The notes under the pieces were generated by a model, which was not told the DNA's origin, ran no database searches, and saw only the letters and a list, made by a program, of their open reading frames with translations. The translations under genes and the position numbers were made by a program. Positions 45,901 to 58,192 of a DNA stretch of 64,000 nt are shown here, piece by piece (the stretch's first letter is position 1; the number at the start of each line of letters is the position of its first letter). Source of the stretch: Ulva prolifera (Eukaryota; Chlorophyta; Ulvophyceae; Ulvales; Ulvaceae); the NCBI GenBank assembly GCA_023078555.1, contig CM041200.1, positions 2,612,001-2,676,000 of the forward strand. Direction: 5' to 3'.

Positions 45901-47416
45901 TGGCAGCGGATCAGCGGCTGGCACGTGCGCAGGGCAGGTGCAGGGGCGGGGTAGCACCAGCATGTCGGAGTCGTCCTGCATGACGTCCTCCAGCTCGCTC
46001 TTGAACTTTCCCACCCGTGACGACAGCTTCACGGCCTCCGAGCGGATCTCCTTGAGTTCCTCCAGCATGCGGTTGCCCGTCGGCTACACTGCAACGCCCC
46101 GTCAGTTCTCTGAATTGCGCACCCTCGAGACGTCAAGCTCGGCTGCATGGGAGGGACGATCGCGCACAAAGCCGACCTGAGTCAGGCCGACGCAGGTGCC
46201 CACCAATCGCAGCCTCGGCGATTGCAAGACACCGACATCAGCAGCACAACACAGCCTGAATGACCTGGCTAAAATGGTAGTGCACGTGTGTGCAGGTCCA
46301 GTCTGCAGGCTACTGTCAGGGAGGTGCTTGTGGGGGGGCGCGTACCACGGAGGCCTGCAGAACGGCCATGCGCGAAGTGGCTGAGGCGACCACACCCCGG
46401 ACCTCGACGCCGAGGAGGCTGCAGGCCTCGTCCAGTGCCATCTCGAGCATGCGGAGCTCGAACGGCAGGTTCCAGTGGTCCCCGCCGCGCCGCAACGCCG
46501 TCTCGGGCTCGTCCCCGTCCGGGGTCGATGGTTTTCTTGACATGTGCTGGAGCTTGTCCGCAAGCTTATCGCCGACGTCTGGCTCCTCAGTCAACACGTA
46601 CTCGTTGTCGACCCGGCCACTGCTCAAGATCGCACACTGCGCAGCATGCTGCCAGCCAGTCAGGGGCGCTTTGGGGGCGATTGATGTGCCATGGACTGCG
46701 AGTGAGCATGCAACGGCGTCGTCTCACAGGCCTGATTGCTGGCAGCGGGTTGCAGCATTGCACATTTCTGAAGTTTTGTGTGAATATGTGAGGGGAAGCA
46801 ATTTACGCCCACTGGCGTTTCATGATGAGCAGATGTGTTGAGCGCAGGGTGGCACACCTCACACCTGGAAATGAGGACCCGGACCGCGCCAAAGTTCGCA
46901 AGGATGGCATGCTTCCGCACCAGAAAGGACACCGGAATGGGGACAGGCACCCACGGATCCAGCAGCCGCAGATCACGCTGTGGAATCTGGAAGCGAGCTG
47001 CCAACTCCAGCCGGCTTGCCTGCATCAGAGAGCTGGACTCAGCCATGGACCAGAACTGCAAACATGCAAAGCCTCTAGCTCCATGACATCTGATCATTGT
47101 GGCGCATGCCGGCCCTGGCCAGTCATCATCCAAGGCAGTGATGCGCGTGAGGCTTGGCCATATGCTGGCATACCTGCACTTGGTGCACTTCTCCGGTACT
47201 TTTGACCAGCACCAAGCATCGCGGAGCCGACAGATCCAACAGCTCATATGACTCCATCCGAAGCGCGTCCTTGATGGATGACCATCCCTCAGACGGACCT
47301 GGCGCTTCAGAGTCGCCCGCCTTATCGGCGTTGCTGGTGTGGGTGGAAACGGCGTTGCCATTCTCGACAGCTGAAAAGTCTACAAATTGGAACGCTGGAT
47401 GTCGGCGACCGCGCAT
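42939..47416 (-). CDS. MRS2: MRS2/CorA-type magnesium transporter with a very long internal linker
   Basis: The start is an ATG at 47416 (exon to 47174). Later exons carry the MRS2 order: IPQRDLRLLDPWVPVPIP and SFLVRKHAILANFGAVRVLI (exon ending near 46850), LPFELRMLEMALDEACSLLG (about 46617-46368), a very short exon AELDVSR near 46150, and RMLEELKEIRSEAVKLSSRV ... KSELEDVMQDDSDML. DMYLQRRHA follows at about 45640, then Ala/Gly/Ser/Pro-rich exons to about 43690. The core resumes with DVENMLEAYSLQLDYYLAQL, a 12-nt exon (43296-43285, DDIQ) and the last exon, which has two membrane helices with the GMN selectivity motif (IAGIFGMNL). MRS2 forms pentameric Mg2+ channels in mitochondrial, plastid or vacuolar membranes. 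The linker, apparently over 500 residues, interrupts the site between the long helix and the pore helix, where relatives have only tens of residues. Exon boundaries inside it are not resolved. Confidence 0.82.
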
Positions 47417-47781
47417 GTTGCAAGTATCCACGGCCTATCAGCGCATTGAGTTGCGGTGCGCTTCGCAGCGTGCCTAGTCTACATCAGCATCGCCCTCCCG
47501 AATTCATGTGCGTCATGTCCATGGCTGTGGCTAGCGCACGTCCTCAAAGCTTCAAGACGGTAACAGACCGCGTAGCGGGAATGATCTCCTTTCTGTCCCT
47601 GATCACGATCGTAGCCAGGTGAACAACGCGCTGCCTTGTGGCCAAGGGGCGTGATGGTAAAATGCACCGTTGCCAGTTGAGGCCCGTTTTATTTAAAAAT
47701 CTGCTGCCGGTATACAGCCCCGAGTTTCGATAGAAATTACCTGGATGCTCTGGAATACCGGCAGCCGATGACTCTGACCAG
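47417..47781. promoter_or_regulatory. Bidirectional promoter region, MRS2 / DDX10
   Basis: Only 365 bp separate the divergent start codons of the MRS2-like and DDX10-like genes, with no exon supported. A TTTATTTAAAA patch lies at about 47689-47699. Confidence 0.5.
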
Positions 47782-50700
47782 ATGGCACGCAAACGTTCAA
47801 AACAGGGCGCTAGCAAGCCTGTCCGCTCCAGGCAATTGAAAAGATCTCAGATCGAAGCAGAAGAAGTCGCGCAGCTTGATCAAGTTATTCAGGCTGGCGC
47901 ACCAACACGCTCAGCCGATCGCGCTCAACCCGGGCATGCGCCTTCAGAGGAGGCGGCATACGCGGACGCGCGAAAATTCAGCGAATTGCCAATCTCAAAA
48001 AGTACTTTGAAAGGCTTGAGTGAACATGGCTTTAAGTCCCTGACTGCAATTCAGCGGGCATGCATCCCGCACGCCCTCTGCGGGAGAGATGTCCTGGGCG
48101 CTGCCAAAACCGGATCTGGGAAGACGCTAGCCTTTCTGATCCCAGTGTGTCTCCGTGCAGCTGCTGATATCGTGTTTTGCTGCTTGAGTTGCATACGCTG
48201 GTCATAGCACTCAACCTGCCGGCCGATCGGGCGCCGCTGACACAGGTCATGGAGGCCCTGTATCGAGCGAGATGGACCGAATACGATGGACTGGGAGCGC
48301 TCATGATTTCTCCTACACGAGAACTTGCCCTCCAAATCTTCGACGAGCTGCGCAAGGTTGGCAAGTATCATTCGTTCAGTGCCGGCCTGCTCATAGGAGG
48401 GAAGAGCGTGGACGATGAAGCGAAGCATATCAACAGTAAGCTCTTGAGCACATGTCTCTGGGTGCCGTCAGGAAACGCGGACAGTTTACTGATGGTTTAA
48501 CTGAGCTGTAGGCATGAACATCCTGGTGGCTGCCCCAGGCCGGTTGCTTCACCATATGGATAGCACGCCTGGATTTGACTGCAGTAACATCATCTGTCTG
48601 GTTCTAGACGAAGCAGACCGATGTCTAGATCTTGGATTCACCGGCACCATGGATGCCATCGTGGCAAATCTACCAACCAAGAGGCATACCATGCTCTTCA
48701 GTGCAACGCAGTCCAAGAAGTGCGCTCCGAATTGTTGGCACATGCCGTGTGTCTCGTCCTTGCACAGTGCTCCGATGCGATCCATACACAGGAGCCGAAC
48801 TGCAGGGTCAGCGATCTGGCGCGGCTCAGTCTGCAAGACCCGGAGTACATCTCGGTGCATGCTGAAGCGCCCACCGCCACGCCGCATCGCCTGAAACAGT
48901 TCTATGTGACCACTCCTCTGCACTCAAAGCTGGACATACTCTGGTTTTTCATCAAAACCCACCTGAAGAAGCGCACGATCGTCTTCCTGGCAACGTGCAA
49001 ACAGGTGCGGCCGCATGCAGCAACCAGAGCTGGCCGTGAGTGGCTTCCGCACTGACTTCTGCACCGTGGCGCAGGTTAAATTCGTGTACGAAGCCTTCCG
49101 CAAGCTCCGCCCCGGGGTGCCCCTGGCTATGCTCCACGGCAAGATGAAGCAGAACAAGCGCATGGCCGTGTTCTACAGCTTCAACGAGAGCAAGTCGATG
49201 GTGCTCTTCGCCACCGACATCGCCGCCCGCGGCCTGGATTTCCCTAACGTCGACTGGGTCGTCCAGGCGGACTGCCCGGAGGATGCAGACGCATACATCC
49301 ACCGCGTCGGCCGCACAGCCCGCTTCCAGGCCTCCGGGGAGGCCCTCCTGTTCCTGCTGCCCTCTGAGGAGAAGGCCATGCTGGAAGCGCTGCAGGAGCG
49401 GCGGGTGCCGCTGAAGCAGCGTGCCTTTGCGGCCGGGAAGGTGACGGCGATCGGTGACGCGCTGACGGCGCTGCTGGCGCGCTCTGAGGATCTCAAGGCC
49501 GTCGCGCAGGCCGCGTTCGTGTCCTACATCCGCAGCGTCTTCCTGAACCCCAACAAGGCCATCTTTGACGTCGCAAAGCTCGACGCGAATGAGTTTGCGG
49601 CCAGCCTCGGCCTGCCGACTGCGCCGCGGCTGCGCATGGTGAAGAAGCTGCAGCGGCAGTCGGCCACCGCGGACCTGCTGGGCGCAGGCGCCGACAGGGA
49701 TGGCGGGCATGCGTTGCAGGGGGTAGAGGCAGGGGCGGCGGACAGCGAGGCGGAGCGCGGGGGCGCCAGCGGCGATGCCAGTGGCGAAGACGGCGAGGCG
49801 GCGCAGGTGTGGCTGCGGTGCTGCCGCCTGTGTCTGTGGCAGACGAGGGTTTGCTGCAGAAGCACGGCAGGGGGCCTTTTCTGTATGGCATCCGGGCACC
49901 TCATGCCGCACATTCACACACTAGGCTGTGTGCTGTAGGGGGCACTGTCTGCTGATTTACCCAGTGACGATGAGCAGCAGGGTGGCAGTCAAGGGAGTGG
50001 AGACGATGACCTGATGGTCGTCAAGCGCAGGGATGTTCTGAGCTCGATACCATTTGCGGCGGAGGAGCCTGCTGAGGCACCAGGGTGTGCACCGCTTGCC
50101 TGCACATGCGCACGGGCCGCATGTGCTGTGTGCTAGTGGAAGGCTGCTCAGGTTCAGCAACCGGTGTGTACGTACAGGGACACGGCAGTCGAGCACCGAA
50201 AGCCCAAGAAGAAAAAGAAGATGAAGATCAAGCCTGGCAAGGGCACGGGCACCAAGACGGTGTTTGACGTTGATGGTCGACAGCTGGATGCTCTGGAGGC
50301 CCTGCAGAGTGGCTTTGAGGTGTGCCTGTCCAAGTTGCGTGTTGTGAATATCAGTCTAATCTTCCTGACAAGGGCTCCCTTGGCGATGACGCGTGGGCAG
50401 ATCGAGGCAGTGCATGTACGTGTGCCACCCGGTGGTTGCTGGTGCAGGAGCCTGAGAATCGTTCAGCCATCGAGCGGTTCCAAGACGAGCGGGAGCGCAT
50501 GCGGCAACGGGATGCGGAGGACCGGGTGGTGGAGAAGCGCAAGCGGCAGGAGGCGCGGGCACGCAAGAAGGCCAAGGCTCGCGAGGCAGAGGAGGACACC
50601 GGACGGGGCGGCGCTGCCGTCACGTTGGGCCCGGCAGCCTCGGGCGACAGCGGCAGCAGCGGAGAGGCTGACATGGAGGAGGCAGAGGCAGGCACAAAGC

Positions 50701-50846
50701 GGAGGCGCATGAGCGCGGCGTACCGGGGCATGGCAGGCAGCGACGGCGAGGGCAGTGGCTTAGAGGGGTCACCCGAGGCCGGGCAGCCTGCCCTGCAGAG
50801 CATGAGTGTTGCCGAGCAGGAAGCCCTAGCTCTCCGGCTGTTGTAG
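47782..50846 (+). CDS. DDX10: DDX10/Dbp4-type DEAD-box RNA helicase
   Basis: Exons: 47782-48144, 48246-48435, 48512-48719, 48806-49004, 49075 to about 49806-49817, about 49965-50078, about 50180-50320, and about 50450-50846. Visible motifs in order: Q-motif region [13 protein letters not shown], motif [10 protein letters not shown], Ia PTRELA, GG as LLIGGKSV, Ib APGRLL, motif II LDEADR, motif III SAT, motif [18 protein letters not shown], motif [13 protein letters not shown] and motif [11 protein letters not shown]. The following [18 protein letters not shown] block is characteristic of Dbp4/DDX10. The tail is acidic and then Lys/Arg-rich ([13 protein letters not shown]). Dbp4 works in the nucleolus in early 40S pre-rRNA processing, releasing U14 snoRNA. 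The acceptor at 49964 needs a phase-2 donor, so exon 5 probably ends at about 49817. The 3' end converges on the J-domain gene with 165 bp between stops. Confidence 0.92.
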
Positions 50847-51011
50847 CACTCTCGTGGAGTGAAACCATTGCCAGCAATCTATCAACAGTCCAGTAAATGT
50901 CTGTCTCTGATATCATCACACGGCGTGATAGTTCTAGAGACCAATGCGGGCGGCCTAAAATCTATGGCAACTGCTACATGGCTGTCAAGCTCAGGAAATG
51001 TTACATGGTCT

Positions 51012-53497
51012 TCACGTCGCTGTGATCTGTGCTTTCCGCCCCGGCCGTAGCCACCATGGTCCCTGCCCTCGCTCCACGTCCAGAGCCTGCAAAGCAAGGA
51101 TGATGCACGCCACACCCGGATGCAGCCAGCCCTGCCGGCTGGCCTGCTCGTGCCCCGTCCACTCGACGTACCACCCGCCCGACTGATAGTCCTCCGTCCT
51201 CGGCGGAACGAACCAGTACTGTGGATCTGGCACCCACGTCCTTGTTGCTTTGAAGACGACCTGTGCATGCACGACACAGTGGCCACCAGCTGTGCGCAGT
51301 CGCCGATGCAAGCGGCATGCAGCCCATGGGATGACAGGATGGCAATCACTCCTGGTAGAGGGGCCACCAGGCCTCAAACAGGCACCTCATCGGTGTGCCA
51401 GCTGGGCCAGCGACCGCATGAAGTCTGCTGCAGCGTACATGCAGTGGCAAGGCAGCACACCTTGCAGGCCGCCATGGAGAAGATGGTGGTGTGCAGCACA
51501 CCCGGAGTGGCATGGGCTATGATGGTGTGCGTGTGCCGGCCCTCTGCGTCAGCCACCATGTCCCCCAGCACAAACGCCTGCACCTGCCGCGACTTCGCGC
51601 ACTGCACCTCCACCCACTCCCCTGCCATCCCATCGCCCCGCTGGATCACCCCCGAGACCTGCACACGGCCAGCCGGTCGTCCCACGCCTCGTAACGAGCG
51701 CAACAGCAGCAAGGACATGCGGCCGCGGACGCAAAGACGCCATCACTCAACATGAACCGATTCTGCCGGGGTCGGGCCGTGCCTGGTCTTCCCCTGAAAC
51801 AGAGAAGACGAGCTGCTGGTCAGCCGGGCTGCTTGGAGGCCCAGCAGGCGCTGTGTCAGCACCGGCTGCATCGTCATGCGCATGCTTCCACAGGCCCCCA
51901 AGTGTCCTCAGGTGTGCCAGGCCCCACGTACTCCATTGTCGCTCCGCGCTACCCTCCGCACTGCCGCCAGCCTGCGGCGGGCATGTTCTGCTCGCGAACG
52001 GCGAGCTGCTCGGGTGGTGGCGCTGACTCGTGTTGCCGCACGCCTCTGCAGCTACCACCGCAGCCGTCAGTGCCAGCAGCAGTTCCAGGCTGCAACTGCG
52101 TTTGCGGACAGGCATGGTGCCAGAACCCACGTCACGGCACCGCAGGGAGCCTGCAGACTCGATTACGTACCAGGCGATGAGACCGGCGCACTGGCAGGCC
52201 TGTGCGGTGCCTGTGCTGCTGGCAGGGCCGGCTGCTGTGCGCAGCGGACACTCCCCAGCAGTGTCTGGCCAGACACGAGCTGCAGCAGGTCCGCTGCCAA
52301 GGGGTGAGAGCGGTGCTCGGCCTCAAACGCTGGCGGCAGGTGCTCAGGTGGCACCTGCGAGATGTCTGGACCAAAGTACACCTGGTGCAGGGAGGCCTCG
52401 AGCTCGTGGGAGAGGCGCGCCGCAGCCCGCGCTGGCACCGACGCACCCCCTGGCGGCACCAGCTTTGCCTCCGCCGATGCGATAGCCCTCCAGTGCGACG
52501 GGCTGAGGGCCTCCCAGAAGGACAGATCGTAAGAATCTGCAGCCCGGGACCTGCACAGTGAGGAGTGCTTGCCGACACGTGGACCAAAGCACACGGTCGC
52601 ACCCCAGGGCACTTGCAGTGTGTGAGATGGCGGGGAAGAGCTCCTAGGATGGCATTCATGAATGGGACCTAGCATGCATCCGGACGCCACAGACAGTTGT
52701 GCAGCTCCCGGGTTGAGAGATGTGCACGTCGTTCGAGGTGGAGCACGGAAGCCGCGCTTGGCTCATGCACAGCCGGGCGGCAATCGAGGCTGGATGTTGC
52801 GCTGCACCGGCCAGGCGATTGTGAGGCTCCGCCCATGGCCTGATCCACACCTGAAAGCCATGATTGCAGCTGCCCTGCGCAATCCTGGCGATGTACTGGT
52901 GTCGAGGGCTAGCTCATGGCATCTGCGGGCCTCTGGGTCACTCAGGACCTGGTACGCGAGCAAGCACTTTCTGAAACGCTCCTCTGCCGTGGGGTCAGCT
53001 TGATGGAGGTCTGGGTGGCACGAGCGAGCGGCCTGCAACCGAAAGCGACATCACACATATCTCATAGCTTTTAGTCGAAGAAGCAGCTGCGATTTGTTGC
53101 AGTACAGCATGCAATCGAAGAGCAGGGACTCGATGGGCATGCCTGCCTGAAAGCTTTCTGGACCTCTTTCGTGGTGGCCTTTCTGTGGACTTGCAGCACC
53201 TGGAAGTAGTCATCCTCCGCTGCAGAATTGGATTCACCTGCTGCGACGTGCCCAGTGATCACTCAGCCTGCCACTCCGGCACAGCCATACAGCTCTACAA
53301 GCCAGGTACAGCAAACCATCCCGTCAAACACTCCTTACGGATTGTTACCTGTGCCGATCCTGCGACGGCCTGGAAACCTGATCCATGCAGCGCATGCTGT
53401 TTCCACCGCGTGCCGTGTTGAGACTAGCCTTCGGACCACTGTGGACATTTACGCTCAGCGGCACAGCCGCGTAGAGTCCGCACGACTTCGGACGCAT
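51012..53497 (-). CDS. J-domain (DnaJ/Hsp40) protein, probably organelle-targeted
   Basis: The J domain is split by an intron: AAEDDYFQVLQVHRKATTKE and VQKAFRQ in the exon near 53230-53140, then ARSCHPDLHQADPTAEERFR and LLAYQVLSDPEAR near 53040-52935, with the HPD motif that stimulates Hsp70 ATPase. Downstream exons encode unrecognised conserved-looking blocks: DLSFWEALSPSHWRAIASAE and LHQVYFGPDISQVPPEHLPP (about 52590-52400), WVEVQCAKSRQVQAFVLGDM, and a last exon with WVPDPQYWFVPPRTEDY and WYVEWTGHEQ, ending at 51012. There is no G/F region, CxxCxGxG zinc finger or typical client domain, so it is a type III J protein. A possible first exon from an ATG at 53497 is rich in Ser, Ala and basic residues like a plastid transit peptide, but its splice is not certain. 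It may be one of the plant/algal plastid J proteins with a lineage-specific C-domain. Confidence 0.75.
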
Positions 53498-55429
53498 GGG
53501 CACAAAACACCAGCTTGAACTTGCATCCTTAGTGCACGTGTCGATCAGACTTGTCGATCAGTTTGTGAGCAAGCGCGATGCCCTTTCACAGCAAGCAAGA
53601 GGCCTGACGCCCATCTGTCCCGTTGCGATCAGCAGGGGCAATCCCACAGGATCCTGCTTAATGCTACGCGTGTGCTTCCTTCTGTATATCGGCACACGAC
53701 GTGGATCTATTCAAGCACTGCAATCGCAGAGAGTGTGCCGAACGACATCACGACTCTGGCTCGTGCGAGGGGCCGTCCCGATCGATCGCATGGCCACCAG
53801 GACCGATGGATGGCTCCCATGAAAAGTGCAGGCAGATTCGTCTGCCCATGGACCATAGTGGATGATGTCTTTCCTTTCTCGACGTACACCCGCAACACAA
53901 CAGTGCAAGTGCAAATTCTCGGAGATGCACGCTGTATGGCTCGGATCAACGTGTTTATCGCGCCTTGACATGCATGTCCAGCTTTGACGCACAGTCACGT
54001 GGACCGAGCCTAAGGTATCCAGGTGTTGAAGGCAGCATGCGCTGGCGCGCGTACCCAGGGTGCTACAATGAACGCCCAAGTGGCAGAAAGCCCCCCCTCC
54101 AAGTGGGGGTGGGGGGGAGGGGGGGGGGGGGCGGAGGCGGGCTGCCGTATAGTGTGGTGAGCAGTACATGGCGTTGCCGCAAACTCTATGCATGGTTCAG
54201 AACATGAGCGCAAAGACCTGTGCACATTGTTGCCACCACTTGCTCGCCATCATCCAGTCGCCTTGGAGTCTTGCATGCAGTCTCATCTCTGTTTCTGTGG
54301 TGCGGATAGACTGAAGCATGCACCGGAGGTAACGAGCAATTTCTGACACCCCGTGAGGTTGTCGTCATTGGAAAAAGCCTGTCTGAAACAGGGCGATACA
54401 GCACAGGGGCGCAGCAGCACAGACATCAAATGCAGACCGCTGCCGGTGGCTGCTATCGGTCGCCGTCACCCCCAGGCCGCCCTCCATGCACGTTCACAAC
54501 AACAGGGCTGCCAGTTCCACCAGCACAGCATGTCAATGGCGTCTTTGCTGTCGTACTGCATATACTGCTGCATTGAAGCCTTGCTACTGCTTCGTCCAAT
54601 GATATCCGTTGCCGCACAAACAACAGAGTGAGAACCAACACAGCAAGGTCGATTTCGTTACCCCCGTGTGGCACATCGGGCAAATCCGCACCTGGTTGGT
54701 AATGCGAAGGCTTCTTGTGCAACATAACATCATGAAGGACTCAACGTGTATTGCGGTCAGCGCTTATTTAAACAAATTGGACCGGCACCAGTGCAGTGCC
54801 GCAACCACGAGATAAGCCGTGAGACAGGCTGGCATCTGTGTACTTGACGTTGACATCGCAGAATATTCCGTAGACCTCCGCGAGTTCGAGCTGAGATGTT
54901 GATCTGTGAAGGGAAAGCAGCTGATTTTGAACAGCCTCAATTTAAGTTGGGCACGGCACCGCGGACCTGGGTCAGTTCACCTCAGAACACACATCCGCTG
55001 CGCCATCACTACGCCAACATCATCGAGGCGCAAATCTGAGATATATCCCATGCCCGGGCCACCTTTCAAACATACAACACGTTGCCAAGCGCACAGCAGG
55101 ACAACGTCGAGAGTCGGAATCACCACCATCACACTGCGCGAAATTCAATCGAGGTGGCTCTTTGCAAGTATATGAGGGTTAGGTGATACGTGTGCCTGGA
55201 ATGAACAACGCGTATGTGCTCGCCGAAGCTTCTGGAAATAGTTGAGCAGACCCACGGGGCTGACGTGAACAAGTGTGGCGATAGACGGTGCACCTGAGCC
55301 AGCTGATGCGAGCTCGACATACCCGACCTGGCATGACCGACCGCAAACATATCGCCAGGCAAGCTAGGACGTCCATTCGGTGCATCTGACTGATTGTCTG
55401 CTTCGCTTGCACATCGACGAAGCAGTACC
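53498..55429. other. Spacer with a C-run/G-run hairpin
   Basis: No gene is supported between the divergent J-domain (-) and UBL-WLM-PUB (+) genes. A C-rich run (54091-54100) followed by G runs (54104-54131) is listed separately. Short frames on both strands lack domains and splice chains. Confidence 0.4.
54091..54131. repeat. C-run followed by G-runs, hairpin or G-quadruplex prone
   Basis: CCCCCCCTCC at 54091-54100 is followed within a few bases by runs of five, seven and thirteen G. The two halves are complementary, and the plus strand also holds enough G runs for a quadruplex. Confidence 0.85.
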
Positions 55430-58192
55430 ATGAAAATCAATGTCAAAGTCGCGAAGGACAATCGAACGATCGATGTTGCTTACAATGCGACCCTCTCTGA
55501 CCTTGCATCGTTGATAACGCAGACGTTTGATGGTGATCTCTCGGTGTCATCTCTCACGCTGCTTTTCAAGGGCAGAGCGTTCAAGCCTGGACGATTCAAG
55601 CTGGACGCAGACACCATCCTTCACAATGCCGGTGCGCGCCTACCCAAGGCACCCTGCGAGAGCGAGCTGTCGAATGTATTGTGCGCTTGGAGCGTAGTTG
55701 GGTGGGTCTCCCGGCACCAAGGCAGGTTCGCCACACATGCATGGCAGACTGTCGTGCCGCGGCACGATGAGATGCTAGCATCTCTCACTCCTGTGTGCAG
55801 CAACCACTGTCATGCTGCTGCTGTTGCTTGAAGCACGCGCTGGTTGAAGCATGTACATTGCATGCAGCAATCCTCCCTCTGTCCAAAAATCCCTCTCATA
55901 CCCCACGTCACACCTGTCCGGAGGACCATTGACAGTACACAAATCTCTCTCCAATGCAGGGATCAGGGAAGGAGCAACCCTCATGGCACTGGCCAACAGC
56001 GCCAGATCGGTGCAGCAGGTGGTTGAGAGCAGTGCAGATGATCCTCTCATGCGTGGCATTGAAGAGGAGCTGGCACTGACTGCTCGGCGGCGGAGAGTGA
56101 TCAGCGGTCCCCCCAAGATTTTGCGCAGCAAGTACACGTTCCAGAAGTATCGTGCCCTTCTGGCGCATGAGCTACCAGGCGCCCGCCCACCTCCACAGAA
56201 AGCGCTTGACCTGCTGCACCGACTCGCAGCAGACCCGGGCATTGTTGCAGTCATGCAACAGGAAGAGTACGATCACCCAGCATGCCTTTGCGTTCTCCAT
56301 ATGGCCACACCTGTCCATCACACGTTACCTGACATGTACTGCTTGATGCATCCGCAATGTTGCATGTTGATGCATGCCTTGTCAATCCTGCCCAACATTG
56401 CACACTGCGTCAGCCTGACCTGAATGCATGGTCCTCACTGCAACTGCATCAAGAGCTACTCTCCAGGTTTACCGTTGGCCAGTTGAGCGAAATGCCGCCG
56501 CAAGACTTCATGGATGACACTCGGGCTGTAACGTGCCTGCTTGGTCTCAACGTCGATGCTGGCCAGGAGATCAAGCTGCGCCTGCGCACCAACGACCTCA
56601 AGGTGTGGCCACAGCCTGGACTTGATCGCCTCATTGCATGGTGCATATGGCCGCGCTAGTGAGTTATCCACCACGGTGTGGTTGGTGACGCCACCACACC
56701 GTGTGGCCTCGGCGGCACGGTGTCTCATGGTGATGCCAACCCTGCACACCACGCTTGCTTCAAGTGTGGCACAGAACGGAGTCATTGTAGTGAAGACCTC
56801 GCAACTCCCGACCTGGCATGCTAGGTGTACAGTGTGATGCGCGTCTCGCACACAGATGCTCGGTGTCCATTGCGTGCATGCGGCCTGGCAGGGCAGCCTG
56901 CCGACACTGCCCCTCACCCATGGGAAGTGCATGCAGGGCTTTCGCAACTATGAGCGCATCCGCGAGACGCTGGTCCACGAGCTGACACACAACGTGTGGG
57001 GTGGCCATGACAACAACTTCAAGGAGCTCAACTCCCGCCTGCTGCGCGAGTGCGTGCGCGTCAACCGCATGCACATGTCCGCTCACACGCTGCTCGGCAG
57101 CGCCGAGGTGCGGCCTCTGCAGTGCTGCCCCACCCTCAAACGCTGCGCTCATCCTGGCTGCCTTCTGCACCTCAGTATTGAACTATCCACCCCGATGGCA
57201 TCACCTCCTCCAGTGCCCCCGCCCTACTGTGTTCGCCATCGGCGCAGCGCAGCAAACGACAAACTGCTGCACCTGGTCACCGTGCTGCCTGACCCACATG
57301 TTCAGCACATGCCCACCCCTGACAGGGCAGATGCGGCGTGCAGGTTCGCGATGCGGAATCCATGGAATCAGAGCCTGCACCGAGCCCTGCGCCGCAGGTG
57401 CTCGGCGGACGTGGGCAGGGCCCCGCCTCTGCAGCACAGGCGGCGGCGGCAGCGGCGGCACGGCGGCAGGCCGCGGCCACAGCGCACATGGCACCCACGG
57501 CTGCAGACACTGCCACAGACGTTACGTGTGACTTTGAGCAGGCGGCAGACCAGCAGACCCAAGCGGAGGAGGCGGCCCTGGCTGCGTGGGGGTCCACTGG
57601 CACGCCGGTCAGCACTGCTGGGCCGCGCACAGCGCATGCCGGCCAGGCACACGCCAGCCAGCCTGCAGTGATGCCCGAGGCTGATCTGGCAGCAGCAGCA
57701 CAGCAAGAGACCAGCGATGGCGCTGGGCACAGAGCTGACGCATCGGCTGAGCAGTGCGGGGAGGCAGAGCACGCTGCGTCGCAAGGCGCGCTTGACGTGC
57801 GAGGATCGCGAGAGCAGCCGGGGGGAGCCTCTCCCATGGAGGATGCAGGTGATGCCGCGCAGATGCCATCGGAGGTGGTGCATGAGGCGGTGCAGAGCAT
57901 CGGGCAGACGCTGTGGCAGCAGCATGGCGGAGACGCGCTGGTGGCGCTGCGGACGGTGCAGAGCATCCTCCGCAACGCTGCAGAGAAGCAGGAGCCCAAG
58001 TACCGGTGCATCAGGCGGCGCAACGAGGTGTTTGCGGCGCGCGTGGCACCCTTCCCCGCGGCCGAGGCGCTGCTCACAGTGGCAGGCTTCCAGCTGCAGG
58101 ATGATGCGTGGACGTTGCCGCCCCAGCACAGCTCTCACACACTCGTGCGTGTGCATGCAGAAGTGGCGCAGGTGCTGCAGAGTTGTCAGTAG
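55430..58192 (+). CDS. UBL-WLM-PUB metalloprotease (Wss1/SPRTN-related)
   Basis: Five exons join in phase, 55430-55631, 55960-56266, 56467-56602, 56937-57107 and 57344-58192, giving 554 residues. The N-terminus is a ubiquitin-like fold (MKINVKVAKDNRTIDV, SLTLLFKGRAFKPG). A WLM (Wss1-like metalloprotease) domain follows: KLRLRTNDLKGFRNYERIRE, then the zinc site HELTHNVWGGHDNNF, which supplies HExxH and a third His. An Ala/Gln/Ser-rich linker comes next, and the C-terminus is a PUB domain (ALVALRTVQSILRNAAEKQE, KYRCIRRRNEVFAARV, AEALLTVAGFQL) of the kind that binds the p97/CDC48 C-tail. Wss1 and SPRTN proteases cleave DNA-protein crosslinks. The UBL-WLM-PUB order is known in plants and fungi. 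The ATG at 55430 is preferred because it starts the UBL strand. Confidence 0.87.

Noticed and set aside
48952-49917. Antisense frame of 321 codons over DDX10
   Set aside because: It is a GC-rich codon shadow of the helicase exons, which carry all conserved motifs on the plus strand.
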